Position numbers and translations under genes: made by a program
Notes under the pieces: model-generated
What the model was told of the DNA's origin: nothing
Databases searched by the model: none
The model's input: the letters and a program-made list of their open reading frames with translations, nothing else
Shown here: piece by piece, positions 14,518 to 20,176 of the stretch
Position numbering within the stretch: the first letter of the stretch is position 1
Layout of the letters: every line of letters begins with the position of its first letter
Virus record (IMG/VR): IMGVR_UViG_3300018048_000074
Location: 1 to 22,661 of that record
DNA length: 22,661 nucleotides
From: a virus
Direction: 5' to 3' (one strand)

Positions 14518-14724
14518 ATGATGGTATTTGTTTACGAGAGTAAGAAGGCAATGAAGGCTTGTGTCGGGCAACCGCTCAAGTATCAAGAGACTTCATTGTT
14601 TGGGGAAGAGTACGTACCGACTGGCACTATCACCGGAGCCAATCGGCCACACATAACAGGCATAGGGCGGGAGTTCTTTGCTCAGGTGAAAATGCAGGAC
14701 GGGCTGATCAAGTCCGTAAAGTAA
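14518..14724 (+). CDS. Hypothetical early protein, 68 residues
   Basis: Tandem ATG codons at 14518 and 14521 follow GAGG with a nine-base spacer. The product starts MMVFVYESKKAMKACVGQPL and contains EYVPTGTITGANRPHI, a small predicted beta-type protein with one cysteine. No family is recognised. It is followed by palindrome copy 4. A role in early infection is inferred only from location. Confidence 0.6.
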   Translation: MMVFVYESKKAMKACVGQPLKYQETSLFGEEYVPTGTITGANRPHITGIGREFFAQVKMQDGLIKSVK

Positions 14725-14731
14725 TCAATCG

Positions 14732-14748
14732 TTATAACCCCGTTATAA
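14732..14748. repeat. Dispersed palindrome copy 4
   Basis: Perfect TTATAAC-CCC-GTTATAA, 19 bases before the next ATG and just upstream of its Shine-Dalgarno AGGAGGG. Confidence 0.92.
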
Positions 14749-14767
14749 GCCCTAGGAGGGCAATATT

Positions 14768-14938
14768 ATGAAGCGCAATATCCGTTACTGGTTAGTAAAC
14801 GTCAATGGCACAAACGTAGCAATGGCGGCCACACGACAGGATGCTGAGGACTTTATAGCCTCAGAGTCATTCAAGGAGACCGACAAGGTTTCAATCAACC
14901 CTACAAAGGAAGTCCGGCCTCAGCGCCGGGCCTCCTAA
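14768..14938 (+). CDS. Small hypothetical protein, 56 residues, paralogue of the 59-residue protein at 14243
   Basis: ATG 14768-14770 with AGGAGGG seven bases upstream opens 56 codons to TAA 14936-14938. The core RYWLVNVNGTNVAMAATRQD followed by AEDF aligns with the earlier 59-residue gene (W-x-V-x-VNG-xx-V-xx-A-...-AE). It has a basic, Pro-containing tail (KEVRPQRRAS). Duplication of a tiny gene, each copy behind its own palindrome, suggests a family that spread within this operon. The function is unknown. Confidence 0.65.
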   Translation: MKRNIRYWLVNVNGTNVAMAATRQDAEDFIASESFKETDKVSINPTKEVRPQRRAS

Positions 14939-14939
14939 G

Positions 14940-14956
14940 TTATAACCGCGTTATAA
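14940..14956. repeat. Dispersed palindrome copy 5
   Basis: Perfect TTATAAC-CGC-GTTATAA starting one base after the previous stop and ending 11 bases before the next ATG. Confidence 0.92.
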
Positions 14957-14967
14957 GGGAGAGTAGA

Positions 14968-15384
14968 ATGAGCAGTCAATTTAAAGTTGCAGGTGAGTAC
15001 GTAACCGTAGACCAGATTTTCCAAACTATGGAGGATGGCAACAAACAGCACATGGCTAACAAGCTGTTTAAGCATGGCTGGGTACCTGTCAAGGTCGTGA
15101 GGTACCTGCCGGAGGACGTTTACGAGTCTATGGTAGACCGGAGGAACACTGACATATCTCCATGCGTCTACTCGGAGGATGACCTCGAACTGGGTGACCG
15201 TGTTACACTGACAGACTTTACCCATGAATGGACAGGAGAGTATATCGTTGCGAAGACTGGAGAGGTGCCAGGTGGCAGGGGTCTTATCAGCCTGTCTAGC
15301 GGTAACCTTTGGTCTGACACAAGCCTGCTCGGTACCTCTCATGGTGTCGAGTACGTTTTCAAGAAGCTAAACAAGGAGAAGTAA
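14968..15384 (+). CDS. Hypothetical early protein, 138 residues
   Basis: The start ATG follows GGGAGAG. The product reads MSSQFKVAGEYVTVDQIFQT, then a helical stretch (DGNKQHMANKLFKHGWVPVK) and, in the second half, a beta-rich part with LELGDRVTLTDFTHEWTGEY and VAKTGEVPGGRGLISLSSGN that looks like a small SH3-like or OB-like barrel. I do not recognise a family, so the fold comment is inference. The stop is two bases before the next ATG and its last codons contain the next gene's Shine-Dalgarno (AAGGAG). Confidence 0.7.
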   Translation: MSSQFKVAGEYVTVDQIFQTMEDGNKQHMANKLFKHGWVPVKVVRYLPEDVYESMVDRRNTDISPCVYSEDDLELGDRVTLTDFTHEWTGEYIVAKTGEVPGGRGLISLSSGNLWSDTSLLGTSHGVEYVFKKLNKEK

Positions 15385-15386
15385 GC

Positions 15387-15728
15387 ATGATGTTATATGA
15401 CCCGTGTGCCACGACTTGGCAGGACGTTAGAGATGAACTGTCTGTCGAAGGCTTTTACGATTACATACGAGAGCAGCCCAGCGAGGCGGTGATAAATCAT
15501 AATCGCGTATTCGCTGTACTGGCCGACTATGTATATGATATAGCCGCACCTCACTGCGAGAGAGGCTCGGAATATCACGATGATCTGTGTCGGGACTTTC
15601 GAGACCAGTGGGAAGAGGAAGATCAAGTGGTCTTTGAATTCTGGAACCATAACATGGGGAAGGATTTCGCAGACTATCAATTAATCCTGGAATATAGGGA
15701 GCTAGAAGATGCCATTGCTAAGCATTAA
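15387..15728 (+). CDS. Hypothetical acidic early protein, 113 residues
   Basis: ATG 15387 follows AAGGAG, which lies within the end of the preceding gene. The protein is acidic and aromatic-rich (YDYIREQP, YVYDIAAPHCERGSEYHDDL, DQWEEEDQVVFEFWNHNMG). Strongly acidic small early proteins in phages include DNA mimics that block restriction or other host DNA-binding enzymes; with a methyltransferase nearby this is worth considering but not shown. It overlaps the next gene by 20 bases. Confidence 0.65.
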   Translation: MMLYDPCATTWQDVRDELSVEGFYDYIREQPSEAVINHNRVFAVLADYVYDIAAPHCERGSEYHDDLCRDFRDQWEEEDQVVFEFWNHNMGKDFADYQLILEYRELEDAIAKH

Positions 15729-16383
15729 TCAGGACGCTAAGACTCGGAAGTCTAACAAGTCGGAGGATTGGCTGACTGCAATTCAGTACCTTGCTCCAGC
15801 TAAGGTGGCGGATGGTGTTCGCACTGTCTGCCCAATGGCGGAGACTGCCAAGTGCGAAGAACCGTGCCTGAATACCTCGGGCATGGGCTTCATGACTAGT
15901 GTGCAGGATGCGCGTATAGCACGTACACTCCTGTACCTTAATGATAGAGAGGTGTACCTCGAGCAGCTTTATAACGAGGTTATAAGGGCTGAGAAGAGAG
16001 CGGCTCGGATAGGCAAGAGCCTAGCGCTGCGCCTCAATGGAACTTCGGATATACCGTGGGAAAATACAGGTATATTGAAGATGTTCCCGCACTTACAGTT
16101 CTATGATTACACCAAGCTGCCAACCCGCAAGGTGCCTGACAATTATCACCTGACGGTCAGCTACTCGGGAGCTAATCAGGACTACGCGCGCAAATGTCTT
16201 GCGTCAAAACATAATGTAGCGGTAGTATTCAGGGAGGAGTTGCCGCTCTTTTGGGGAGGTCGTGAGGTAGTCAATGGAGACAAGGATGATCTCCGGTTTT
16301 TGGATAAGCGAGGCGTGATCGTGGGCTTGCTTGCAAAGGGTAAAGCTAAGAAGGATACTTCTGGCTTTGTTGTTGATCTATAA
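15709..16383 (+). CDS. Conserved phage protein (Gp88/DUF7227-like), 224 residues
   Basis: The layout is strongly conserved in phages, from memory: VCPMAETAKCEEPCLNTSGM with a cysteine cluster, ARIARTLLYLNDREVYLEQL, the core LALRLNGTSDIPWE, MFPHLQFYDYTKLP, NYHLTVSYSG and NVAVVFREELP, then DLRFLDKRGVIVGLLAKGKA. These match what I recall of the mycobacteriophage Gp88-like / DUF7227 family, whose biochemical role is unknown. Clustered cysteines suggest metal binding. Palindrome copy 6 sits inside the gene and is read in frame as LYNEVIR; the flanking residues LEQLYNEVI recur at the end of the methyltransferase. The stop lies in palindrome copy 7. It overlaps the previous gene by 20 bases; the ATG is preceded by AGGGAG. 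Confidence 0.78.
   Translation: MPLLSINQDAKTRKSNKSEDWLTAIQYLAPAKVADGVRTVCPMAETAKCEEPCLNTSGMGFMTSVQDARIARTLLYLNDREVYLEQLYNEVIRAEKRAARIGKSLALRLNGTSDIPWENTGILKMFPHLQFYDYTKLPTRKVPDNYHLTVSYSGANQDYARKCLASKHNVAVVFREELPLFWGGREVVNGDKDDLRFLDKRGVIVGLLAKGKAKKDTSGFVVDL
15969..15985. repeat. Dispersed palindrome copy 6 (inside a gene)
   Basis: Perfect TTATAAC-GAG-GTTATAA within the Gp88-like gene, translated as YNEVI. Upstream flank GAGCAGCT matches GAGCAACT beside copy 9, extending the similarity to about 25 bases. Confidence 0.92.
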
Positions 16384-16394
16384 CGAGGTTATAA
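16378..16394. repeat. Dispersed palindrome copy 7, supplies a Shine-Dalgarno
   Basis: CTATAAC-GAG-GTTATAA has one mismatch, at the first base. It contains the stop of the Gp88-like gene. GAGG at 16385-16388 lies eight bases before the next ATG (16397) and is the only Shine-Dalgarno available. Confidence 0.88.
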
Positions 16395-16396
16395 CT

Positions 16397-16636
16397 ATGG
16401 AAACATTATTGAGGGAGTTCATTGGTATCTCAGGGGAGGAAACATTTCACTACACTGAGGTAGAACCCGGCGAGTTCGTCATCCACTCGCTGGCGCTGGC
16501 GTTGCGCTGGCACACTGAAAAGGGTGAAACATTTGCAGAGACAATCCGCAGGTACCATGCAAAGAGAGGAGGCTACACGCTGGTGACCCGTGCGGAGATG
16601 GAGAAAGCAAGCATAACAGTACTAGAGGTGAAGTAA
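16397..16636 (+). CDS. Hypothetical protein, 79 residues
   Basis: ATG 16397-16399 is preferred to an upstream in-frame start at 16331 because that would overlap the previous gene and run through palindrome copy 7. The Shine-Dalgarno is the GAGG inside the palindrome. The product reads METLLREFIGISGEETFHYT and ends with AEMEKASITVLEVK, a compact alpha/beta protein with HAKRGGYTLVTRAEM near the end. No family is recognised. The TAA overlaps the ATG of the next small frame (TAATG). Confidence 0.6.
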   Translation: METLLREFIGISGEETFHYTEVEPGEFVIHSLALALRWHTEKGETFAETIRRYHAKRGGYTLVTRAEMEKASITVLEVK

Positions 16637-16701
16637 TGAAGACTTATAACGCGGTTATAACGGAGAAAACCAACCATGAAGAGGTACCAAAATGTGGATA
16701 A
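16636..16701 (+). CDS. Possible 21-residue leader-type peptide ahead of the methyltransferase
   Basis: ATG 16636-16638 overlaps the previous stop (TAATG) and has GAGG seven bases upstream. Twenty-one codons run through palindrome copy 8 (read as TYNAVIT) and over the methyltransferase start to TAA 16699-16701. A well-initiated peptide overlapping the next start could couple or attenuate methyltransferase translation. It could also be fortuitous. Confidence 0.35.
   Translation: MKTYNAVITEKTNHEEVPKCG
16644..16660. repeat. Dispersed palindrome copy 8
   Basis: Perfect TTATAAC-GCG-GTTATAA, 15 bases before the methyltransferase ATG, just upstream of its GGAGA. Confidence 0.92.
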
Positions 16702-17590
16702 TTCCAAGGAATCACGAACTGTACTCAGTCTTTGCACAGGATATGGTGGAATCGAGAGAGGACTTGAACTTGCTGGGGTCAGAACTCGAGTCCTCGCTCA
16801 TGTGGAAATCGAAGCCTACTCCGCTGCAAACTTGGTTGCGAAGATGGAAGAGGGTAAGCTGGTTCCGGCACCTGTGTGGACGAATCTTAAAACCCTGCCA
16901 ACGCGCCCTTTTCGAGACCGAGTTGACCTACTTACTGGAGGGTACCCATGCCAGCCGTTCAGCCAAGCAGGTAAGCGGCTTGGAGACCAAGACCCACGGC
17001 ACCTATGGCCGCACATCCGGAGTATCATCGGGGCAGTTAAACCTGTTCAGTGCTTCTTCGAGAATGTCGAGGGACACGTTACCAAAGGACTCCAAGAAGT
17101 GCTCGATGACTTGGAAGGCCTCGGTTACACTGCAACGTGGGGAATATTCAGCGCGAGAGAAGTTGGCGCTCCGCATCTTAGGAAGCGAGTCTACATCTTG
17201 GCCCACGCCAACGTGCCAGGACAGCGACAAAGCATCCAAGAAATTAAGGACGGACTTCCAGAACAACCTCACGGCTTTGGTGTTCGCCTCGGTATCGAAT
17301 CCGTTGCCGACTCCGACTGCGAGGGACTACAAGGGGGGCTATACGACAGCCTCGCTGACTCGGAAGGATGGCAAGAGCAGGGCGATGGATGCTCTACCGA
17401 ACGCAGTGATCGGGGGAGTTGGGACAGACGTTATCCCTGGACATCTGAACCCCGAGTTCGTAGAGTGGTTGATGGGAGTCCCAACCGAGTGGACAGACTT
17501 AGGCAGCTGGGGAATGGAGTAGTACCACACACTGCTGCTAAGGCCTACCGTGTTTTACTAGAGCAACTTTATAACGAGGTTATAGTATGA
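16676..17590 (+). CDS. DNA (cytosine-5) methyltransferase
   Basis: The 304-residue protein transfers a methyl group from S-adenosylmethionine to cytosine in DNA. Motif I is LSLCTGYGGIERGLE (about 17-31), motif IV GGYPCQPFSQAGKR with catalytic Cys92, motif VI FENVEGH (Glu129), motif VIII HLRKRVYIL (167-175) and motif X LGNGVVP (278-284). The target-recognition part (about 180-265) ends in WTSEPRVRRVVDGSPNRVDR, as in phage Dcm-like enzymes. There is no cognate endonuclease nearby, so a protective role against host restriction is likely. ATG follows GGAGA. The last codons fall in palindrome copy 9, giving the tail LEQLYNEVIV, and the stop overlaps the next start (ATGA). A long +1 frame overlaps most of the gene. 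Confidence 0.9.
   Translation: MKRYQNVDNSKESRTVLSLCTGYGGIERGLELAGVRTRVLAHVEIEAYSAANLVAKMEEGKLVPAPVWTNLKTLPTRPFRDRVDLLTGGYPCQPFSQAGKRLGDQDPRHLWPHIRSIIGAVKPVQCFFENVEGHVTKGLQEVLDDLEGLGYTATWGIFSAREVGAPHLRKRVYILAHANVPGQRQSIQEIKDGLPEQPHGFGVRLGIESVADSDCEGLQGGLYDSLADSEGWQEQGDGCSTERSDRGSWDRRYPWTSEPRVRRVVDGSPNRVDRLRQLGNGVVPHTAAKAYRVLLEQLYNEVIV
16692..17522 (+). CDS. Overlapping +1-frame ORF resembling phage 'WPTPTxxD...EWLMGxPxxWTDL' proteins
   Basis: ATG 16692-16694 lies 16 bases after the methyltransferase start in the +1 frame, with AGAGG about seven bases upstream, and stays open for 276 codons. It does not look like a random shadow. It contains MTWKASVTLQRGEYSAREKL, SWPTPTCQDSD (about 169-179), LPTPTARDYKGG (205-216) and HLNPEFVEWLMGVPTEWTDL (251-270). 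From memory these strings recur in phage proteins annotated as hypothetical or methyltransferase-associated. The DNA for ADSDCEGLQGG in the methyltransferase frame gives PTPTARDYKGG here, so the two families may be frame partners. Either both are made, or one is a by-product of codon use in the other. The function is unknown. Confidence 0.45.
   Translation: MWIIPRNHELYSVFAQDMVESREDLNLLGSELESSLMWKSKPTPLQTWLRRWKRVSWFRHLCGRILKPCQRALFETELTYLLEGTHASRSAKQVSGLETKTHGTYGRTSGVSSGQLNLFSASSRMSRDTLPKDSKKCSMTWKASVTLQRGEYSAREKLALRILGSESTSWPTPTCQDSDKASKKLRTDFQNNLTALVFASVSNPLPTPTARDYKGGYTTASLTRKDGKSRAMDALPNAVIGGVGTDVIPGHLNPEFVEWLMGVPTEWTDLGSWGME
17569..17585. repeat. Dispersed palindrome copy 9, supplies a Shine-Dalgarno
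   Basis: TTATAAC-GAG-GTTATAG has one mismatch, at the last base. It forms the C-terminal codons of the methyltransferase. GAGG at 17576-17579 is seven bases before the ATG at 17587. Confidence 0.88.
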
Positions 17591-18036
17591 TGATGATACC
17601 CGTGGACGTTTACTGGAACCTGCACAAGGGAGGCTGGTCAGTGCGGAACCGTAAGACTGGCCGAGTTATACAGGTGGTACCAGAAATCAGCCTGATTAAC
17701 TGCCGCTTTGTAGTGCAGCCTGCTGGCAGGGAGAAGGTTAGGAGGGAGAAGCGCAAGACAGTACATGCCTTTGTACGTGGGGAGTACTGGCCGCATTTCG
17801 CAGCCACCCCCATTGCTCAGACTGAGGGCGTGACGTATAATCCGTACAAGCACAACACGTTCGTTATCAGGGATGGTGAGTACCCTGTATACGACTCCGA
17901 CATAGCTGAACTGAGGACTGATAGCAATGGCAAAGGGAGAGTCGAAGCCCAGTGGCTGGAACCCGGTGGCAAAGTATTCACGCCGGTTCAACAAGGCACA
18001 TACATTCAAGGACAGGAAGAAGGAGGCCAAGCGTAA
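17587..18036 (+). CDS. Conserved hypothetical phage protein, 149 residues
   Basis: The product contains YWNLHKGGWSVRNRKTGRVI (about 9-28), RFVVQPAGREKVRREKRKTV, HAFVRGEY, VTYNPYKHNTFVIRDGEYPV. From memory this combination marks a family of small proteins widespread in phage early regions and without assigned function. It is rich in basic residues in the middle, so nucleic acid contact is possible. Three ATG codons in a row (17587, 17590, 17593) follow the GAGG of palindrome copy 9; the first overlaps the methyltransferase stop. The TAA overlaps the next ATG. Confidence 0.72.
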   Translation: MMMIPVDVYWNLHKGGWSVRNRKTGRVIQVVPEISLINCRFVVQPAGREKVRREKRKTVHAFVRGEYWPHFAATPIAQTEGVTYNPYKHNTFVIRDGEYPVYDSDIAELRTDSNGKGRVEAQWLEPGGKVFTPVQQGTYIQGQEEGGQA

Positions 18037-18104
18037 TGGATACAGAAACCCCAAGCACCGGAGCCGTGACTGATTACAAGGCAGCAGTACAGGAGGAGGA
18101 GTGA
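18036..18104 (+). CDS. Possible 22-residue peptide
   Basis: ATG overlaps the previous TAA (TAATG), the TGA overlaps the next ATG (TGATG), and AAGGAGG lies nine bases upstream. The peptide is acidic (starts MDTETPSTGAVTDYK and ends in EEE). The clean coupling at both ends argues for translation. No function is recognised; it may act mainly to couple neighbours. Confidence 0.45.
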   Translation: MDTETPSTGAVTDYKAAVQEEE

Positions 18105-18271
18105 TGGGTGAGACCACAATCCAAATTGAACCAAACATTATAGTAAAGATTGATCGGATTGCTGATGATCGCTTTGTCGTGGAGGCTACAGGGAATGCAG
18201 AGAGGCTAGTGACTATAGAGAAAGGCAGCACACTTACAATAACTATCCCCATACGTTACAGCGAGGTATGA
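18104..18271 (+). CDS. Small hypothetical protein, 55 residues
   Basis: ATG 18104-18106, coupled by TGATG, with GGAGGAGG inside the previous frame as Shine-Dalgarno; TGA at 18269-18271. The product is beta-rich: IQIEPNIIVKIDRI, then DRFVVEATG and STLTITIPIRYSEV. It could be a single small beta sheet or a dimer. No family is recognised. Confidence 0.55.
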   Translation: MGETTIQIEPNIIVKIDRIADDRFVVEATGNAERLVTIEKGSTLTITIPIRYSEV

Positions 18272-18274
18272 GTT

Positions 18275-18340
18275 ATGATTGATTGGACAGAGACAGAGTA
18301 TATCGATGTGTTTAATTTACTTGGAATAGACTGGAGATAA
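18275..18340 (+). CDS. Possible 21-residue peptide before the primase gene
   Basis: ATG 18275-18277 with GAGG eight bases upstream; TAA 18338-18340, one base before the primase ATG. The peptide is acidic and aromatic (MIDWTETEYIDVFNLLG and a C-terminal DWR). The spacing and Shine-Dalgarno are good, but the size prevents any functional statement. Confidence 0.42.
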   Translation: MIDWTETEYIDVFNLLGIDWR

Positions 18341-18341
18341 T

Positions 18342-20000
18342 ATGGCTTACGTTAAAACAAAACTACCTTGCCCCTTCGAGGGATGTGGCAGCAGTGATGC
18401 CTATGCCATTGATGATAAGGGCTGGGGCAGGTGCTTCTCCTGTGATGGTAAGAGGCATGAGGGCGGTGACTTCGAGGTACCGGAGACTCCGAAACATAAG
18501 ACCACACTCGGTGATGTGAAGAAGGAACTGGCTAACGCTAGCTTCGATTCACACAAAGAGAGGTGCTTGCTGCGGTCTACACTGGAGAGGTATGGCTGCG
18601 CTCACAACTCACGAGGGCTGCTCTTCCCATACCATGACAAGGATGGTGACGTTGTTGCCATAAAGCGGAGGCCACCCGGTCCAGGTGATGAGAAGCAGAT
18701 GCCGTGGGCTGGTTCGCCTAGTAAGGCTCAGCTGTTTGGACAGCAGCTGTTCAGTCCTGGATGCTCGAAGGCTATCACCATTACTGAGGGGGAGATAGAT
18801 GCAATGTCTAGCTTCCAGATGCAGGGCAGCAAATACCCTGTAGTTTCTATCCGTAACGGTGCCAAGTCAGCAGCTGAGGAGTGCAAGCAGCAGTGGGAGT
18901 ACCTCGATAGCTTCGAGAAGATAGTGATATGCTTCGATGCTGACAAGCAGGGCAAGCTGGCTGCTAAGTCAGTGGCTGAGTTGTTCGTAGGTAAGGCAGT
19001 GATAGTGTCCCTGCTCGATGGGCTGGACAGCAATGACTACCTCACTCGGAACTGTCAGAAGGAGTACATGCAGGCGTGGTGGAACGCTGAGCCATTTAAA
19101 CCTGACGGGATTGTCAATGCGAAGGACTTGATTGACCGTGTCACTGGGCCTATCCAGCCGCCTGATGTGTGCCTACCGTGGCGTGGCATGAATGAGAAAA
19201 CATACGGTGGTTACCTCGGCCAAGTCTGGACAATCTGTGCAGGCTCCGGCGTAGGTAAGACACAGTTCTGCCGTGAGATAATGGCACACTTCCGTAAGAC
19301 AACGGACTATAATCAGGGGGCTATGTTCCTCGAGGAGGGAGTTGATGATACGCTGCGTGGGCAGATGAGCATAGAAGCCGGGGTGAACCTGTCCCGACCT
19401 AAGATTAATTGGAATGATTCAGGTGGATACGATTCCATCGAGGAGCCAGCAGATGAAGCAACTATTAGGGCGGCCTTTAATGAGGTTGCTGGTGATGGTA
19501 GACTCTATCTTTACGATCACTTCGGTAGCAATAATATTGACAATATCATTAGTCGGATGCGTTATATGGCAGTTGGCCTCGGCTGTCGCATACTCTGGCT
19601 CGACCATATCTCTATCGTGGTTAGTGCTGGTAGTAACGGCGATGAGCGTAAGGCTCTTGATGAAATTATGACCAAGCTGGCAATACTCGGACAGGAGTGC
19701 AAGGTTCTTATCATGGCTGTCTCCCACCTTAAGCGACCTGATGGTAAGGGTCACGAGGAAGGTGCGGCGACCTCACTGGCCCAGCTGCGTGGCTCCGGTG
19801 CGATTGGCCAGCTGTCTCACATCTCGGTAGGTCTGGAGAGGAACGGCCAGGACGAGGACGAGTACGTTGCGAACACTACCTATGTACGGGTACTGAAGAA
19901 CAGGAAGACTGGTGACTTGGGTCTAAGCTGTGCACTTTATTATGATAGCGCGACAAGCAGGCTCATCCCGGCTGTCGAGCATGAGGAGGACGCACTATGA
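18342..20000 (+). CDS. Primase-helicase (T7 gp4-like)
   Basis: The 552-residue replicative enzyme primes and unwinds DNA at the fork. Zinc-binding cysteines are 10, 15, 31 and 34 (CPFEGC, CFSC). The TOPRIM primase core has ITITEGEIDAM (Glu149) and VICFDADKQGK (Asp199/201). The RecA-type helicase has Walker A GSGVGKT (301-307), MFLEEGVDD with the catalytic glutamate near 331, Walker B ILWLDHIS (Asp421), MAVSHLK (His462) and LRGSGAIGQLSH (about 482-493). The order and length (T7 gp4 is about 566 residues) agree closely. GGAG lies five bases before the ATG. It is followed by a coupled small membrane gene (ATGA) and the polymerase, the normal T7-like replication order. Confidence 0.95.
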   Translation: MAYVKTKLPCPFEGCGSSDAYAIDDKGWGRCFSCDGKRHEGGDFEVPETPKHKTTLGDVKKELANASFDSHKERCLLRSTLERYGCAHNSRGLLFPYHDKDGDVVAIKRRPPGPGDEKQMPWAGSPSKAQLFGQQLFSPGCSKAITITEGEIDAMSSFQMQGSKYPVVSIRNGAKSAAEECKQQWEYLDSFEKIVICFDADKQGKLAAKSVAELFVGKAVIVSLLDGLDSNDYLTRNCQKEYMQAWWNAEPFKPDGIVNAKDLIDRVTGPIQPPDVCLPWRGMNEKTYGGYLGQVWTICAGSGVGKTQFCREIMAHFRKTTDYNQGAMFLEEGVDDTLRGQMSIEAGVNLSRPKINWNDSGGYDSIEEPADEATIRAAFNEVAGDGRLYLYDHFGSNNIDNIISRMRYMAVGLGCRILWLDHISIVVSAGSNGDERKALDEIMTKLAILGQECKVLIMAVSHLKRPDGKGHEEGAATSLAQLRGSGAIGQLSHISVGLERNGQDEDEYVANTTYVRVLKNRKTGDLGLSCALYYDSATSRLIPAVEHEEDAL

Positions 20001-20176
20001 ACAAGCTGGTAGCAGCAATCAAGGTTGTAATTCTTGCTTTTTTTATTATACCGATCTTCATTGTGGTAGTAGGGCCACTCTGGTTGGTGCTGGACTGGTG
20101 GAGGGGCGAGGATGTATTTGTCTATTCACTTCGATACTTAATCAATAAAACTCAAGAGGCTTTAGATTATGAATAA
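19997..20176 (+). CDS. Small membrane protein, 59 residues
   Basis: ATG 19997-19999 overlaps the primase TGA (ATGA) and has AGGAGG seven bases upstream. Residues about 8-35 are strongly hydrophobic (VVILAFFIIPIFIVVVGPLW), one long or two short membrane spans, followed by DWWRGED and an amphipathic C-terminal helix. It overlaps the polymerase start by eight bases. Between primase-helicase and polymerase it might tether replication to the membrane or act as a toxin or exclusion protein; neither is shown. No family is recognised. Confidence 0.7.
   Translation: MNKLVAAIKVVILAFFIIPIFIVVVGPLWLVLDWWRGEDVFVYSLRYLINKTQEALDYE

Noticed and set aside
16331-16396. Upstream start for the 79-residue gene
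   Set aside because: It would add a tail encoded within the previous gene and run through the palindrome; the ATG at 16397 has its own GAGG.
17638-18252. 204-codon minus-strand frame
   Set aside because: Antisense across four plus-strand genes with good Shine-Dalgarno sequences; no recognisable domain.
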